Below, one piece after another: positions 33,477 through 42,439 of a stretch of 64,000 nt of DNA (within the stretch, counting starts at the first letter, position 1; each line of letters begins with the position of its first letter). The DNA is taken from positions 1,331,275-1,395,274 of the forward strand of contig JAXGYZ010000002.1 of assembly GCA_040772005.1 (NCBI GenBank), given 5' to 3'. Origin of the DNA: MWBF01 sp040772005. GTDB taxonomy: Bacteria > Chloroflexota > Anaerolineae > CG2-30-64-16. A program made the position numbers and the translations under genes. The notes beneath the pieces were generated by a model. That model saw only the letters and a program-made list of their open reading frames with translations. It ran no database searches and had not been told where the DNA came from.

Positions 33477-34391
33477 CTAACGATACTGCGGCAGCACGTA
33501 CTCGCGCGCGCCGGGCACGGTTGCACCGGCGGCCGCTGCTACTTCCGGACGCGCCAGCGCCCGCGGCCTGGGGGCATCCAGGTAGCGGTTGGCCGTCTCC
33601 TTCCCCGCCACGAACTGTTCCTCGGTCTTGCTGAAGTCGTTGAACGACAGGTCGTTGAACGCCGAAATCTGGATGTGGTGCAGGTCGATCTGCGGGTCCG
33701 TGTCCGCGCGCTGGAGGTCCAGGAAGAACGACTGCGCCAGCCAGGTTTGCAGCGTACGCATGAAGATGTTGAAGATGCCCTTGGCCGGCGGCTGGATCTC
33801 CTCACCGCCGCCCACGTTGATCGCGTAGATCGTCGTCGCGCCCTTGTCCATCGCCACGCTGCACGGCACCTCGGCCAGCACGCCGCCGTCCACCAGTTGC
33901 AGGCCGTGATAGTCGAGCGGCGGCTGCAGGACGGGGATCACGCTGCTTGCCATCATGCCGTCCAGCACCGACGAATTGGGATCCTCGCCGAACAGATACA
34001 GCTTGCGGCTGCGCAGGTCCACCGCGGTCAGGTAGCACGGAATCTTGAGCTGCCCGTAGGTCGTGATGCCGGGGGGCAGCTTGCTGGCGATCAGGTTGCG
34101 CATGCCCTCGGTCGGGAAGAAGCCGTCCGCACGACTGATCAACCGGCCAATCAACGAGAAGATGCCCCCCGGATAGACAACCTCACGCGTCGCGCTGCGC
34201 CAGGCGTCCATCAGGCGCGGGATGTTGCTGAGTTCGGGGCCGTAGGCGGCCATGAAGCCGGAGTTAAGCGAGCCTGCCGAAGTGCCGACCATCATGTCGG
34301 GCACGATGCCACGTTCGAGGAGAGCTGCGAGGGCGCCGACCTGCAACGGCCCCCGGATGCCGCCACCGCTAAGTACAAACGCAGTAGTCAT
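33477..34391 (-). CDS. Patatin-like phospholipase
   Basis: A 304-residue patatin-family lipid acyl hydrolase. The oxyanion motif SGGGIRG is at residues 8-14, the nucleophile Ser in GTSAGS near 38-43, and the catalytic Asp in VDGG near 170. Substrates are probably membrane lipids; no secretion signal is visible. The start MTTAFVLSGG follows GGGGGG-rich GAAGGGGGGACC. It is convergent with the lipoprotein gene and separated from the TauE-like gene by a repeat. Confidence 0.9.
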   Translation of the reverse strand: MTTAFVLSGGGIRGPLQVGALAALLERGIVPDMMVGTSAGSLNSGFMAAYGPELSNIPRLMDAWRSATREVVYPGGIFSLIGRLISRADGFFPTEGMRNLIASKLPPGITTYGQLKIPCYLTAVDLRSRKLYLFGEDPNSSVLDGMMASSVIPVLQPPLDYHGLQLVDGGVLAEVPCSVAMDKGATTIYAINVGGGEEIQPPAKGIFNIFMRTLQTWLAQSFFLDLQRADTDPQIDLHHIQISAFNDLSFNDFSKTEEQFVAGKETANRYLDAPRPRALARPEVAAAAGATVPGAREYVLPQYR

Positions 34392-34527
34392 GGTCCCCCC
34401 TTCAGTGAGTGTGAAGCTTGTTAGACGTTTGTACTCACTATACACCCTCCCCACCTATAATGCAAGCGCCAATTTTCTTGCAGTGCGGTTCACAGTGGGC
34501 CGAGTCCGGTCGCCGTCAACGAATCCG

Positions 34528-34581
34528 GGCAACGCATGAACGCATGCGACCCTGGGTTCCGCCATGCGTTCATGCGTTGCC
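34528..34581. repeat. Perfect inverted repeat, family D copy 2
   Basis: GGCAACGCATGAACGCATG (34528-34546) and its perfect complement (34563-34581) form a 19-bp hairpin with a 16-nt loop, 19 bp past the TauE-like stop. A degenerate relative is at 10223-10273. Probably a terminator, though it lacks a T-tract. Confidence 0.75.
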
Positions 34582-34600
34582 TCATTCGGTGATGGCCGCG

Positions 34601-35362
34601 CTATCGCACGAGATAAATCACGGCCACCACGACGCCGATGGCGACGACCAGCCAGCGCAGCGTCTGCGGCTGGATGCGACCGGCCAGCTTGCCGCCCAGC
34701 ACGCCGCCGATGACCGCGCCTACGGCCATGACGAGGGCCACCGGCCAGACGACCTGCCCGGAGAACAGAAACAGCGTGGCCGCCGCGATATTTGTGCTGA
34801 ACGCGACCGCCTGCTTAAGCCCGTTGAGCCGCGTCAGCGAGTCATCGAGGAACAGCGCCAGGACGGCCAGCACGATGACGCTCAAGCCCGCGCCGAAGTA
34901 TCCCCCATAGACCGCAGCCAGGCCCACCGGCAGCAGCGCGATGCGCTCGTTGGGGGTGCGGTGCGTCGCGGCTGACCGGCGCACCACCCACTTGCGGAGT
35001 GGGTCCTGCAGGGCCAGCAGGCCGGAGGCGAGCAGAATCAGAAATGGCACCAACTCACGAAACACGCGCTCGCCGGTGTTGAGCAGCAGGAGGCCACCCA
35101 GGAGGCCGCCGACGGCGCCGGCCGGCATGGCCCACCAGAGCCGCTGCCGCTGTCCTGCGAGGTCCTTGCGCTGGCCCCATGTCGCGCCGAGATAGCCGGG
35201 CGACAACGCCACCGTGTTTGTGATGTTCGCGGCCACGGCTGGGAGTCCGACGGCGGTCAACATAGGAAACGAAATCAGCGTGCCGCCGCCTGCCAGCGCG
35301 TTGACCAGCCCCGCGGCCAGCGCCGCGAGCGCAACCAGGAGGAATTCAGGAAGACCGAGCAT
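34601..35362 (-). CDS. TauE/SafE (TSUP) family permease
   Basis: A 253-residue membrane protein with about eight spans and the TSUP pattern: LVNALAGGGTLISFPML in the first repeat and YGGYFGAGLSVIVLAVLALF in the second. The family moves sulfite, sulfonates, sulfoacetate or other small anions. The start is taken as ATG 35362 (MLGLPEFLLVAL), placing the first helix at the N terminus; the spacing to AAAGGA is rather long, so the start is uncertain. It is divergent from the TipA-type regulator, but no evidence ties the two functionally. Confidence 0.83.
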   Translation of the reverse strand: MLGLPEFLLVALAALAAGLVNALAGGGTLISFPMLTAVGLPAVAANITNTVALSPGYLGATWGQRKDLAGQRQRLWWAMPAGAVGGLLGGLLLLNTGERVFRELVPFLILLASGLLALQDPLRKWVVRRSAATHRTPNERIALLPVGLAAVYGGYFGAGLSVIVLAVLALFLDDSLTRLNGLKQAVAFSTNIAAATLFLFSGQVVWPVALVMAVGAVIGGVLGGKLAGRIQPQTLRWLVVAIGVVVAVIYLVR

Positions 35363-35466
35363 GAGTGGGTATGAATCCTTTCGTACAGATTGCCAGAGTG
35401 GCATCATAGCGGAGTTTGGCGAGGGGTCCAAACTGGAAATTCGTCTGAAATTCGTCATATTCCCTA

Positions 35467-35497
35467 TTGACATTAACGTTACGTCATAGTATATGAT
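35467..35497 (+). promoter_or_regulatory. MerR-type promoter of the TipA-like regulator
   Basis: TTGACA (35467-35472), a 19-bp spacer and TATGAT (35492-35497). The overlong spacer with the palindromic core TAACGTTA, flanked by TGAC and GTCA, is the usual operator layout for MerR proteins, so this gene is probably autoregulated. Confidence 0.7.
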
Positions 35498-35517
35498 CTC
35501 TCCCCAGGAGGTCGGAG

Positions 35518-36273
35518 ATGAGCTATACGGTGAAGCAGCTCGGCAAGCTGGCGGGTGTAAGCGCACGGACCCTGCACTTCTATGACGAGATCGGGCTGCT
35601 GCGTCCCGCGACGCGGACGGCATCCGGCTACCGTCTGTACGGCGAGCGCGAGTTGCTCATCCTGCAGCAGATCATGTTCTTCCGCCAGTTGGACGTCCCG
35701 CTGGAGGATATCGGGCGCATCCTGGCTGATCCCAACTTCGACCAGGTGCGGGCGCTCAGGCGCCACCGCGAACTGCTCGAAGCGCAGGCTGCCCGGCTGG
35801 GCCGGTTGATCAAGACCGTCGACAAGACACTACTTATGTTGGAGGGCACTATGACACTCAGCGATGCGGAACTCTATGAGGGCTTCTCGCAGGAGCAGAT
35901 CGAAAGGTACAAGCGCGAGTCACGCGAGGCTTACGGCGTGGAGGTAGTGGAGGAATCCGAGCGCCGCGCCAAGGGGATGAGCAAGGGTCAGTGGCAGGCG
36001 GTTAGAGACGAAGGCGACGTCGTGACACGCGGGCTGGCCGGCCTGATGGATCGTCCGGTCGACGACCCCGAGGTGCAGGCGCTTATCGCCCGGCATTACC
36101 AGTGGGTGTGCACGTTCTGGACCCCGGATGCCGCCGCCTACACCGGCCTGGGGCAACTGTACACGGACAACCCGGAGTTCCGGGCCAACTACGACAAGTA
36201 CGCAGCAGGTCTGGCGGACTTCCTGCGTGAGGCCATGACCTACTACGCGGAACACGCACTCGCAGGCCAGTAA
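35518..36273 (+). CDS. TipA-type MerR transcription regulator
   Basis: A 251-residue regulator: an N-terminal MerR winged helix (YTVKQLGKLAGVSARTLHFYDEIGLL), a dimerisation coiled coil (residues about 75-120) and a C-terminal TipAS-like domain (residues about 125-250, with ERYKRESREAYG and HYQWVCTFWTPDAAAYTGLG). TipAS domains bind thiopeptides or other drugs and turn on the promoter the protein sits on. AGGAGG precedes the ATG. No transporter or resistance gene follows; the next gene is convergent. Confidence 0.9.
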   Translation: MSYTVKQLGKLAGVSARTLHFYDEIGLLRPATRTASGYRLYGERELLILQQIMFFRQLDVPLEDIGRILADPNFDQVRALRRHRELLEAQAARLGRLIKTVDKTLLMLEGTMTLSDAELYEGFSQEQIERYKRESREAYGVEVVEESERRAKGMSKGQWQAVRDEGDVVTRGLAGLMDRPVDDPEVQALIARHYQWVCTFWTPDAAAYTGLGQLYTDNPEFRANYDKYAAGLADFLREAMTYYAEHALAGQ

Positions 36274-36278
36274 CCCAT

Positions 36279-36333
36279 GAACAGAACGCTGATGATGTAC
36301 CAACCCCGTTGGCACGGCATCAGTGTTCTGTTC
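36279..36333. repeat. Palindromic repeat, family A copy 2 (short form)
   Basis: GAACAGAACGCTGATG and CATCAGTGTTCTGTTC are inverse with one mismatch. The right arm doubles as coding sequence: it encodes the last residues (RTEH) and stop of the EamA gene. Convergent gene pair. Confidence 0.75.
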
Positions 36334-37240
36334 GGTCCAGGTACAGAACAAACAGCCCGCTCAACAGGGTCAAGGCCGCGCCTGCCCACGTCAACAAGGG
36401 CGGGAGCTCGCGCCAGAGGGCGAACCCCCACATCACATTGATGGGTAGCGACAGATACTCGAACGGTGCCGCGATCGAGGCCTGTGCCAGGCTATAGGCG
36501 CGCGCCATGAAATAAGTCCAGCCCGCCCAGACCAACCCTAACCCGCCCATGATGATCCCGTCGAGCAGGGTTGGCATGGTCCAGTCGCGGAAGAGGAACG
36601 CGATGCTTGGATGGGCGCCGGGGATTTCTCCGACCCCGATGGTCAGCGGCGCCAGGAGCAGCGCGGCAGCCAGGTAGACGAGCGAGCTATAGTAAGCCAT
36701 CGTTGCGCTGCTGTCTGTGGATTGCAGCTTGCGCGTGGCGATGACGGTCAGTGCATAGAAAAGCACACTGATCAGGATAAAGACGGAGCCGAGGTTGAAA
36801 GTTGCCGTGCCGGGTCTGACGATGAGCAGCACGCCCAGGAAGCCAAGGAGCAGCGCCAGCCAGCGGGCTGGCCCAACCCGTTCGCCCAGCAGCAGGACCG
36901 AGAGCAGAGTAATCATCAGCGGGCCGGAAAAGCGGATTGACTCCACTTCGGCCAATGGCAAGGCGGCCAGCCCCATCATGAAAGAGGTGTAAGAAAGAAA
37001 GAGAATCATCCCGCGCGTGAACTGGAGCTTGAATCGCTTCGTCCTTGGTAGTCCCCGCTTCCCTTCGTAACGGAAAAAGAGCAGGGTGAAGGGCAGGGCA
37101 ACCAGGTTGCGCAGGACGACCATTTCCAGGACAGGATAGCTGCCGCCCAGCCATTTCACCGCGACACTTTGGATGGAGATGATTAACATCCCCAGGATGA
37201 GAAAGCCGATCCCCCTGACATTGTGGCTGGTTTTCGTCAT
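36320..37240 (-). CDS. EamA/DMT-family transporter
   Basis: A 306-residue membrane protein with ten predicted spans and two EamA repeats (start GIGFLILGMLIISIQSVAVKWLGG; second half ALTVIATRKLQSTDSSATMAYY). Such proteins export metabolites or amino acids. It starts 15 bp after the CocE stop, so it is probably the last gene of the long MerR-controlled run. Its final codons lie inside a family A repeat arm, which suggests that the repeat supplied the present C terminus. Substrate unknown. Confidence 0.87.
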   Translation of the reverse strand: MTKTSHNVRGIGFLILGMLIISIQSVAVKWLGGSYPVLEMVVLRNLVALPFTLLFFRYEGKRGLPRTKRFKLQFTRGMILFLSYTSFMMGLAALPLAEVESIRFSGPLMITLLSVLLLGERVGPARWLALLLGFLGVLLIVRPGTATFNLGSVFILISVLFYALTVIATRKLQSTDSSATMAYYSSLVYLAAALLLAPLTIGVGEIPGAHPSIAFLFRDWTMPTLLDGIIMGGLGLVWAGWTYFMARAYSLAQASIAAPFEYLSLPINVMWGFALWRELPPLLTWAGAALTLLSGLFVLYLDRTEH

Positions 37241-37255
37241 CTCCGCCTCATGGGA

Positions 37256-38971
37256 TTATCTCTCAATCACGGGAAGTATGAGGCAGGAGGGATGCGTCGC
37301 GTCATGGAAGATGCGGTTATGCGCCGGTTGATACTGATCCCGAGTTTCGCCGGCAATGATGCCACCCGTGTTGCTGTTGCGGTCAAAGCGCGGGAAGTTG
37401 CTGCTCGAAACCTCCAGCCGGATACGGTGACCCGGCAAAAACACATTCGCCGTGGCCCACAGGTTCAGCCGCAGCTCGTAAACGACGTCCGGTTCGAGGA
37501 GTTTGGGCTCGGTGAAGGATCCATGATAGCGCGCCCGCAAGATGCCTTCGGTCAGGATCATCGCCCGTCCATCCGGATAGACATCCACCAGCTTGCCCGT
37601 AAAGTCAGTATCAGACGCAGAGGACGACACGAACAGCCGCAACTCGATCGGGCCGATGACTTCTGTCGGATGCTCCAACACCAGGGTGCTGTACACCAGG
37701 ACGTCGTTCCGCAGCTCGACTTCGCGCTGGTCGCGCGGCCCCATCGCATTCTCACCGGGCAGGATCACCTGCCCGCCCAGCGTGGGCACCGGGCGAAGCG
37801 GGTCATACAGGTATGCGTCCGCCGGTTCATCGCCCGGCGGCTCGGGAGAAAGCGTGCCGTCGCCGTGCAGCGTGTTGGCCCTGCCGCGGCTGTGCAGGTA
37901 GTAAGGCCGTAATTGCGTGTCGGGGAGCGGCCATTCGGCTGCATCGCGCCATTCGTCCGTACCCATCACGAAGATCGTGACTGCCGGCTCCCTGTCTATG
38001 CCGTTGTCCACACCCTTAAGCCAGCGGTCGAACCAACGGAGCTGAATGCCGGGCAAATCGATCGCGTCGCTGCTGGCAGCCGCGCCGAATTCGCGTTCCG
38101 GGAAAGCGCCGCTAAAGTTCATGTGCGTCCAGGGGCCGATAATCACGCGCTGGTTGCGGCGCGCCTCTGCCGTGCCGCCGCGCTGCTGCATGCCCAGGTA
38201 GTTCTGGAAAGTGCTCCACAGGAAGATGTCGTACCAGCCGCTGATGTTGAGGGCAGGCACGCGGATCTGCTCGTACCCTGCCTGGGGCGAGGCCGCGAGC
38301 CAATAGTCGCTGGCCGTTGGGTGGGCCAGCCACTCACGATAGAAGGCCCCATACTGCCGGATCCACGGATGGGTGGCAAGGGGGATTTCCGTCAGTGCGC
38401 CGTCCACGTCCAGGGGGACTCCGCTATCGAGCGGCTGCTCGCCGCGCGCACTCCGGCGCGCCAGCTCCGCCGGCACGATGTCGGCAACCGCCCAGCGGAG
38501 ATCGTGCAGCACTTTGGCGCCTCCCTGATACAGGCAGCCCTCATAGAGGTCTGAGAAGGTGACCGAGGGCGCCATGGCCCGCAAGGCCGGGGGCTGTTCA
38601 CGAGCCGGCAGCCATTGGGTGCAACCCAGGTAAGAGCCGCCGAACGTACCAATCACCCCATTGGACCAGGTTTGCGCGGCTGCCCAGGCAAAGGCATCAA
38701 CGCCGTCCTGGGTCTCCTGAAAGTGGGGATGGAATTCGCCCTCAGACGCATAACGGCCGCGAACGTCCTGGATCACAACGACATAGCCGGCCTGAACGGC
38801 GCGGGGAACATCGAAAATACCGCCGCCCGCCGCGTATTCCTTGTTGTAAGGTGTGCGCGCCATCAGCACCGGCCCCGATGGTGCGCCTGGCAGTCGATAT
38901 ACATCGGTTGCCAGGCGCACGCCATCGCGCATCGGCACCATGATGTTCTTTTCAACCAGGGTGTTGGACAT
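37256..38971 (-). CDS. CocE/NonD-family X-Pro dipeptidyl-peptidase-like hydrolase
   Basis: A 571-residue alpha/beta hydrolase with a C-terminal jelly-roll domain, of the CocE/NonD type (esterases and acyl-peptide hydrolases). The N-terminal MVPMRDGVRLATDVYRP-like start, VVIQDVRGRYASEG, and the nucleophile elbow GTFGGSYLGCTQW are conserved, and the C-terminal half shows WATANVFLPGHRIRLEVSSS. No signal peptide. It lies 29 bp downstream of an SDR gene in the long MerR-controlled run. Start 38971 has AAGG at good spacing; 38980 is possible. Substrate unknown. Confidence 0.87.
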   Translation of the reverse strand: MSNTLVEKNIMVPMRDGVRLATDVYRLPGAPSGPVLMARTPYNKEYAAGGGIFDVPRAVQAGYVVVIQDVRGRYASEGEFHPHFQETQDGVDAFAWAAAQTWSNGVIGTFGGSYLGCTQWLPAREQPPALRAMAPSVTFSDLYEGCLYQGGAKVLHDLRWAVADIVPAELARRSARGEQPLDSGVPLDVDGALTEIPLATHPWIRQYGAFYREWLAHPTASDYWLAASPQAGYEQIRVPALNISGWYDIFLWSTFQNYLGMQQRGGTAEARRNQRVIIGPWTHMNFSGAFPEREFGAAASSDAIDLPGIQLRWFDRWLKGVDNGIDREPAVTIFVMGTDEWRDAAEWPLPDTQLRPYYLHSRGRANTLHGDGTLSPEPPGDEPADAYLYDPLRPVPTLGGQVILPGENAMGPRDQREVELRNDVLVYSTLVLEHPTEVIGPIELRLFVSSSASDTDFTGKLVDVYPDGRAMILTEGILRARYHGSFTEPKLLEPDVVYELRLNLWATANVFLPGHRIRLEVSSSNFPRFDRNSNTGGIIAGETRDQYQPAHNRIFHDATHPSCLILPVIER

Positions 38972-39000
38972 GGTGTGCACCTTCTACGCAGGACTGACCG

Positions 39001-39843
39001 CTACTGCTCCGCCAGAGCCAGCGAGAGCGACAGGTCGCGATAGGCGTTGATCTGCTCCTGTAGCTCTCGCACCTTCTGCTCGGCGATCGCGACGGCATCG
39101 GCGCCAGCGATGAAGCGGCGCGGCGGGGGCTGCTGGCCGGCAATCGTGAGGAGCGCCTGCGCGAGTTTAGCCGGGTCGCCGGATTGCCGGCCGTTCATGG
39201 CCGCGAACCACTGTACCCGATCCACATGACGGTCGGCATAGTCCGCAATGGATGGCGTGGCGTAGGTCGTTGAATCCTGGGTGAGCAACTCGGTGCGGAA
39301 GAATCCGGGGTTCACAATGGTGGTATAGATGCCGAAGGGCTCCACCTCGGAAGCCAGCGACTCCATCCAGCCTTCCAGGCCGAACTTGGCGGCGCAGTAG
39401 GCGGCATTGAACTCAAAACCCATCAGACCCGCGCCCGACGAGATCGAGATGATATGGCCGGAGCGCTGACGGCGCATAATGGGCAGAACGGCGCGCGTGA
39501 CATTCATCGGGCCGATGAGCGCCGTTGCCAACTGCCGCTCGATCTGCTCCGGCGCCAACTCCTCGAAGTAGCCCCCATAGAAGTTGGCCGCGTTGTTGAC
39601 CAGCACATCGATGCGGCCGAAGCGGTCGACGGCGGCCTGCACTGCTGACTCAGCATCGGCAGGGCTGGTGACGTCCAGCTTAACGATCAGCAGGTCCTCT
39701 GCCTGGCCGACGGCGTTTGCTACGGCGTCAGTGTTGCGGCCTGTGGCGACGACCGCATGGCCGGCGGACAGGGCGGCCCTGGCAAAGTCCATACCCATCC
39801 CACGACTGGTTCCTGTAATGAACCAAACCTGTTTGTCAGTCAT
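39001..39843 (-). CDS. Short-chain dehydrogenase/reductase (1)
   Basis: A 280-residue classical SDR: cofactor motif TGTSRGMGMDFARA near residues 10-23, VNNAANFYGG, catalytic Ser in SISSGAGLMG, and YCAAKFG holding the catalytic Tyr and Lys. An Arg at the end of strand 2 (ATGRN) suggests NADP(H). It probably reduces a carbonyl. It lies in the MerR-controlled run between a second SDR and the CocE hydrolase. Confidence 0.88.
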   Translation of the reverse strand: MTDKQVWFITGTSRGMGMDFARAALSAGHAVVATGRNTDAVANAVGQAEDLLIVKLDVTSPADAESAVQAAVDRFGRIDVLVNNAANFYGGYFEELAPEQIERQLATALIGPMNVTRAVLPIMRRQRSGHIISISSGAGLMGFEFNAAYCAAKFGLEGWMESLASEVEPFGIYTTIVNPGFFRTELLTQDSTTYATPSIADYADRHVDRVQWFAAMNGRQSGDPAKLAQALLTIAGQQPPPRRFIAGADAVAIAEQKVRELQEQINAYRDLSLSLALAEQ

Positions 39844-39882
39844 CGTAACTCCTTCTTTCTTGGCATTTCGTTCCGATCGGAT

Positions 39883-40617
39883 CTATTCGGGGAAAGGGAC
39901 GCCCGTGATGTCTCGGCAAAGGCTCAGCAATCTCTCCTGCAACATGACGTCGCCAGCCTGCGGATTGTAGCGGCTTTCTGTCAGATGATGGAAATAGCGG
40001 CCGCTCACTTTCGCCCGACTATCGTCGCTTACGGCAAGCCACACCTGTGTTTCGTAGCCTTTCTGGAGATCGTCCGGCGCGTCAGGCCCGCCCATTTTGG
40101 TGGGAACCCAACCCGGGTCGACCGCATTGGCGTCAACATCCGGCCACTTGCGCGCTGCGGCCATACAGAGCATCAACACATACAACTTCGAGTCCGAGTA
40201 ACTGATGTGGCTCATTTCCTTGCTCAAGTTTTCCAGGTTCGCGCGTCCCTGTAGATGCATGCCTGAGCTCAGGTAAATCAGGCGCCTGGGCTTTGGCATC
40301 AAACAAGTGAGGATATAGGGCGCCAGGATGTTGACCATGAACACTTCTCGCGCTGAGGCCTGATACACGCCCGCGTTATGGATCACCGCATCGAATGGCC
40401 CCAACACATTAGCTTCGTGGGCCACGTTTTTCGTTTGATCGATGTCGGACAGATCGCCTGCGATCGCGTGCATGGCTCCTGCCGTTTGTTGTCGCGTATA
40501 GCGAGCGCGTTCGGCGTTACGCGCGTGCAAGACGACCTCGTGGCCTTGTTCGATCAACGCCTTCGCCGCCAGTTGGCCCAGGCCATCGGCTGAACCGGTG
40601 ATGAGTATTCTTGCCAT
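39883..40617 (-). CDS. Short-chain dehydrogenase/reductase (2)
   Basis: A 244-residue SDR with the start ARILITGSADGLGQLAAKAL, IHNAGVYQ, and a YSDSKLYVLML active-site Tyr/Lys. The N-terminal HARNAERA again favours NADP. The start ATG 40617 follows GAGGG. It sits 39 bp before the first SDR and 77 bp after the zinc alcohol dehydrogenase, so carbonyl reduction or oxidation in the same pathway is likely. Substrate unknown. Confidence 0.87.
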   Translation of the reverse strand: MARILITGSADGLGQLAAKALIEQGHEVVLHARNAERARYTRQQTAGAMHAIAGDLSDIDQTKNVAHEANVLGPFDAVIHNAGVYQASAREVFMVNILAPYILTCLMPKPRRLIYLSSGMHLQGRANLENLSKEMSHISYSDSKLYVLMLCMAAARKWPDVDANAVDPGWVPTKMGGPDAPDDLQKGYETQVWLAVSDDSRAKVSGRYFHHLTESRYNPQAGDVMLQERLLSLCRDITGVPFPE

Positions 40618-40694
40618 CGGAATTGCCCTCGGGTTTGTGATGTTGCCGGCCGTCTCCATTGGGCGATCGGTCGGGCCTCTCGTCCCGCGCCGCG

Positions 40695-41717
40695 CTACGG
40701 GCGCAGCAGCGCCTTGATCGCGCGGCGCTCGTCCATGGCGCGGTAGCCCTCCGCCACTTGGTCGAGGGGCAGGGTCAGGTCGAACACTTTGCCGGGGTTG
40801 ATCCTTTTGCGCCAGATCAGGTCGATGAGATCGGGCAGGTAGCGGCGCACCGGGGCCGGACCGCCGTGCAGATGCACGTGCGAGAAGAAGTACTCCCGGC
40901 CCGTGATCGTCACGTCGTGCAGCACGCCGACGAATCCGACGTAGCCGCCGGGCCGCGTCGCGTGGATGGCCTGCGTCATCGACTCCTGGGTGCCGACCGC
41001 CTCGATGACCGAGTGCGCGCCGAGACCGTTTGTGAGTTCCTTGATTCGCGCCACGCCTTCGTCGCCCCGCTCGGCCACGATGTCGGTTGCGCCGAATTCG
41101 CGGGCGAGCGCCTGCCGCGGCGCATGACGGCTCATCGCGATGATTCTCTCCGCGCCCATCTGCTTCGCGGAGAGAATGCCGAGGAGCCCGACCGCGCCAT
41201 CGCCGACCACCGCGACCGTGCTGCCGGGCTTGACGTTTGCGGCATCCGCGGCAAACCAGCCCGTGCCGAGCACGTCAGAGGCCGCGAGCAGGCTCGGGAC
41301 CAGGTCGGCGGGCGGCAGTTCCGGCGTCGCCACGAGGGTCCCATCGGCCAGCGGGATGCGGGCGTACTCGGCCTGCGCGCCGGTGGGGGCGCCGGGCTGC
41401 CGTTGGATGCAGGAAGTATGATAGCCGGATCGGCAGATTTCGCAGGTGTTGTCCGAGGCGAAGAACGAGCCGATGACGAACTGGCCGGGCTTGATATGGC
41501 TGACTTCGCTGCCTACTTCCTCCACGATGCCGCAGTACTCGTGGCCCATCGGCATCGGCCGGTTGATAGGGTCGAGACCGCGGTAGGGCCACAGGTCGGA
41601 CCCGCACACACAGGTGGCAGACAGCCGGATGATGGCATCGGTCGGTTCGATAATCACTGGGTCGGGGCGCTCCTCGAAGCGCACGTCCCGAGGGCCATAC
41701 ATGACAGTTCCGCGCAT
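40695..41717 (-). CDS. Zinc-dependent alcohol dehydrogenase
   Basis: A 340-residue medium-chain dehydrogenase. The catalytic zinc site shows CVCGSDLWPY and MGHEYCGIVEEVG, the structural zinc lobe CEICRSGYHTSC, and the NAD(P) fold VAVVGDGAVGLLGILSA. It oxidises an alcohol or reduces an aldehyde. In the MerR-controlled operon it parallels the thiol-dependent formaldehyde dehydrogenase AdhA that the AdhR regulator controls in Bacillus; whether this protein detoxifies aldehydes is inference. GAGGAG precedes the start. Confidence 0.88.
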   Translation of the reverse strand: MRGTVMYGPRDVRFEERPDPVIIEPTDAIIRLSATCVCGSDLWPYRGLDPINRPMPMGHEYCGIVEEVGSEVSHIKPGQFVIGSFFASDNTCEICRSGYHTSCIQRQPGAPTGAQAEYARIPLADGTLVATPELPPADLVPSLLAASDVLGTGWFAADAANVKPGSTVAVVGDGAVGLLGILSAKQMGAERIIAMSRHAPRQALAREFGATDIVAERGDEGVARIKELTNGLGAHSVIEAVGTQESMTQAIHATRPGGYVGFVGVLHDVTITGREYFFSHVHLHGGPAPVRRYLPDLIDLIWRKRINPGKVFDLTLPLDQVAEGYRAMDERRAIKALLRP

Positions 41718-41755
41718 GGGATATCTCCTCTATTTTGATGGTTCTTTCGGTTCGC

Positions 41756-42439
41756 CTACTCGGCACGCTCAATGGTCACTGTGACAGAGCCGGGCATGTT
41801 CAGCAACTCCACACCGCCGTCTATCGTGCCCAGGAGGACAAGCCCGGTCGAGTAGCCGAAATCCCGGTAGAAGATCGCCAGGTTGCCCCAGGGGGCGTAG
41901 TATGTGATATCGCCCACTTCTGGGTCAATGCCTGGAGGCGCATCCTGCGCGGATAGTTTCCCCGGCGGATATCCGATCTTTTCGGTCCCGTTGTAATCTT
42001 CCATCGTCAAGGTGACGGGCAGCAGGGACGCGAAATCCTGGGCTGCCTGGCTGGCGTTCAGCGTGGCCGTCATTGTCCGGCCTTCGATGTTGAGGCTGAT
42101 TTTCACGCCTGCTTCCTCCGCGGCAGTTTCGGTCGGCGTCGCTTCAGTCGGCGTCACAGCTGCGGCCGCTGCTTCTGTGGGTGTGGCCGTCTCTCCTGGG
42201 CGCGTCGACGCTGCGGCGACGGTCGACGGCTGGGTCAGCGGCTCCGCAGTCGCCGTCGCGGCCTGCGTGGGACTGCTGCGCGTGGCTGGCGCAGCCGTGG
42301 TCGGTTGCGGCGCAGTCGCTGTCGGGGCTGCGCACGATGCAACCAGCCATGCGGCAAGGGCCAGCAGGGTGATGCGGCTTAGCATGGGCTGTACCGCTCG
42401 TCTGGCTGACACACTATGCATATAGCGGGCTGTTCGCAT
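41756..42439 (-). CDS. Cyclophilin-like lipoprotein
   Basis: A 227-residue secreted protein. A positively charged start (MRTARYMHSVSARR), hydrophobic core (LLALAAWLVASC) and lipobox cysteine are followed by a Thr/Ala/Pro-rich linker (residues about 38-110) and a C-terminal beta domain that matches the cyclophilin-like fold family (VKISLNIEGRTMTATL, GDITYYAPWGNLAIFYRDFG). The start codon overlaps the upstream esterase stop (TAATG), so the two are translationally coupled. Family members are common beside SDR and hydrolase genes; no activity is established. Confidence 0.78.
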   Translation of the reverse strand: MRTARYMHSVSARRAVQPMLSRITLLALAAWLVASCAAPTATAPQPTTAAPATRSSPTQAATATAEPLTQPSTVAAASTRPGETATPTEAAAAAVTPTEATPTETAAEEAGVKISLNIEGRTMTATLNASQAAQDFASLLPVTLTMEDYNGTEKIGYPPGKLSAQDAPPGIDPEVGDITYYAPWGNLAIFYRDFGYSTGLVLLGTIDGGVELLNMPGSVTVTIERAE

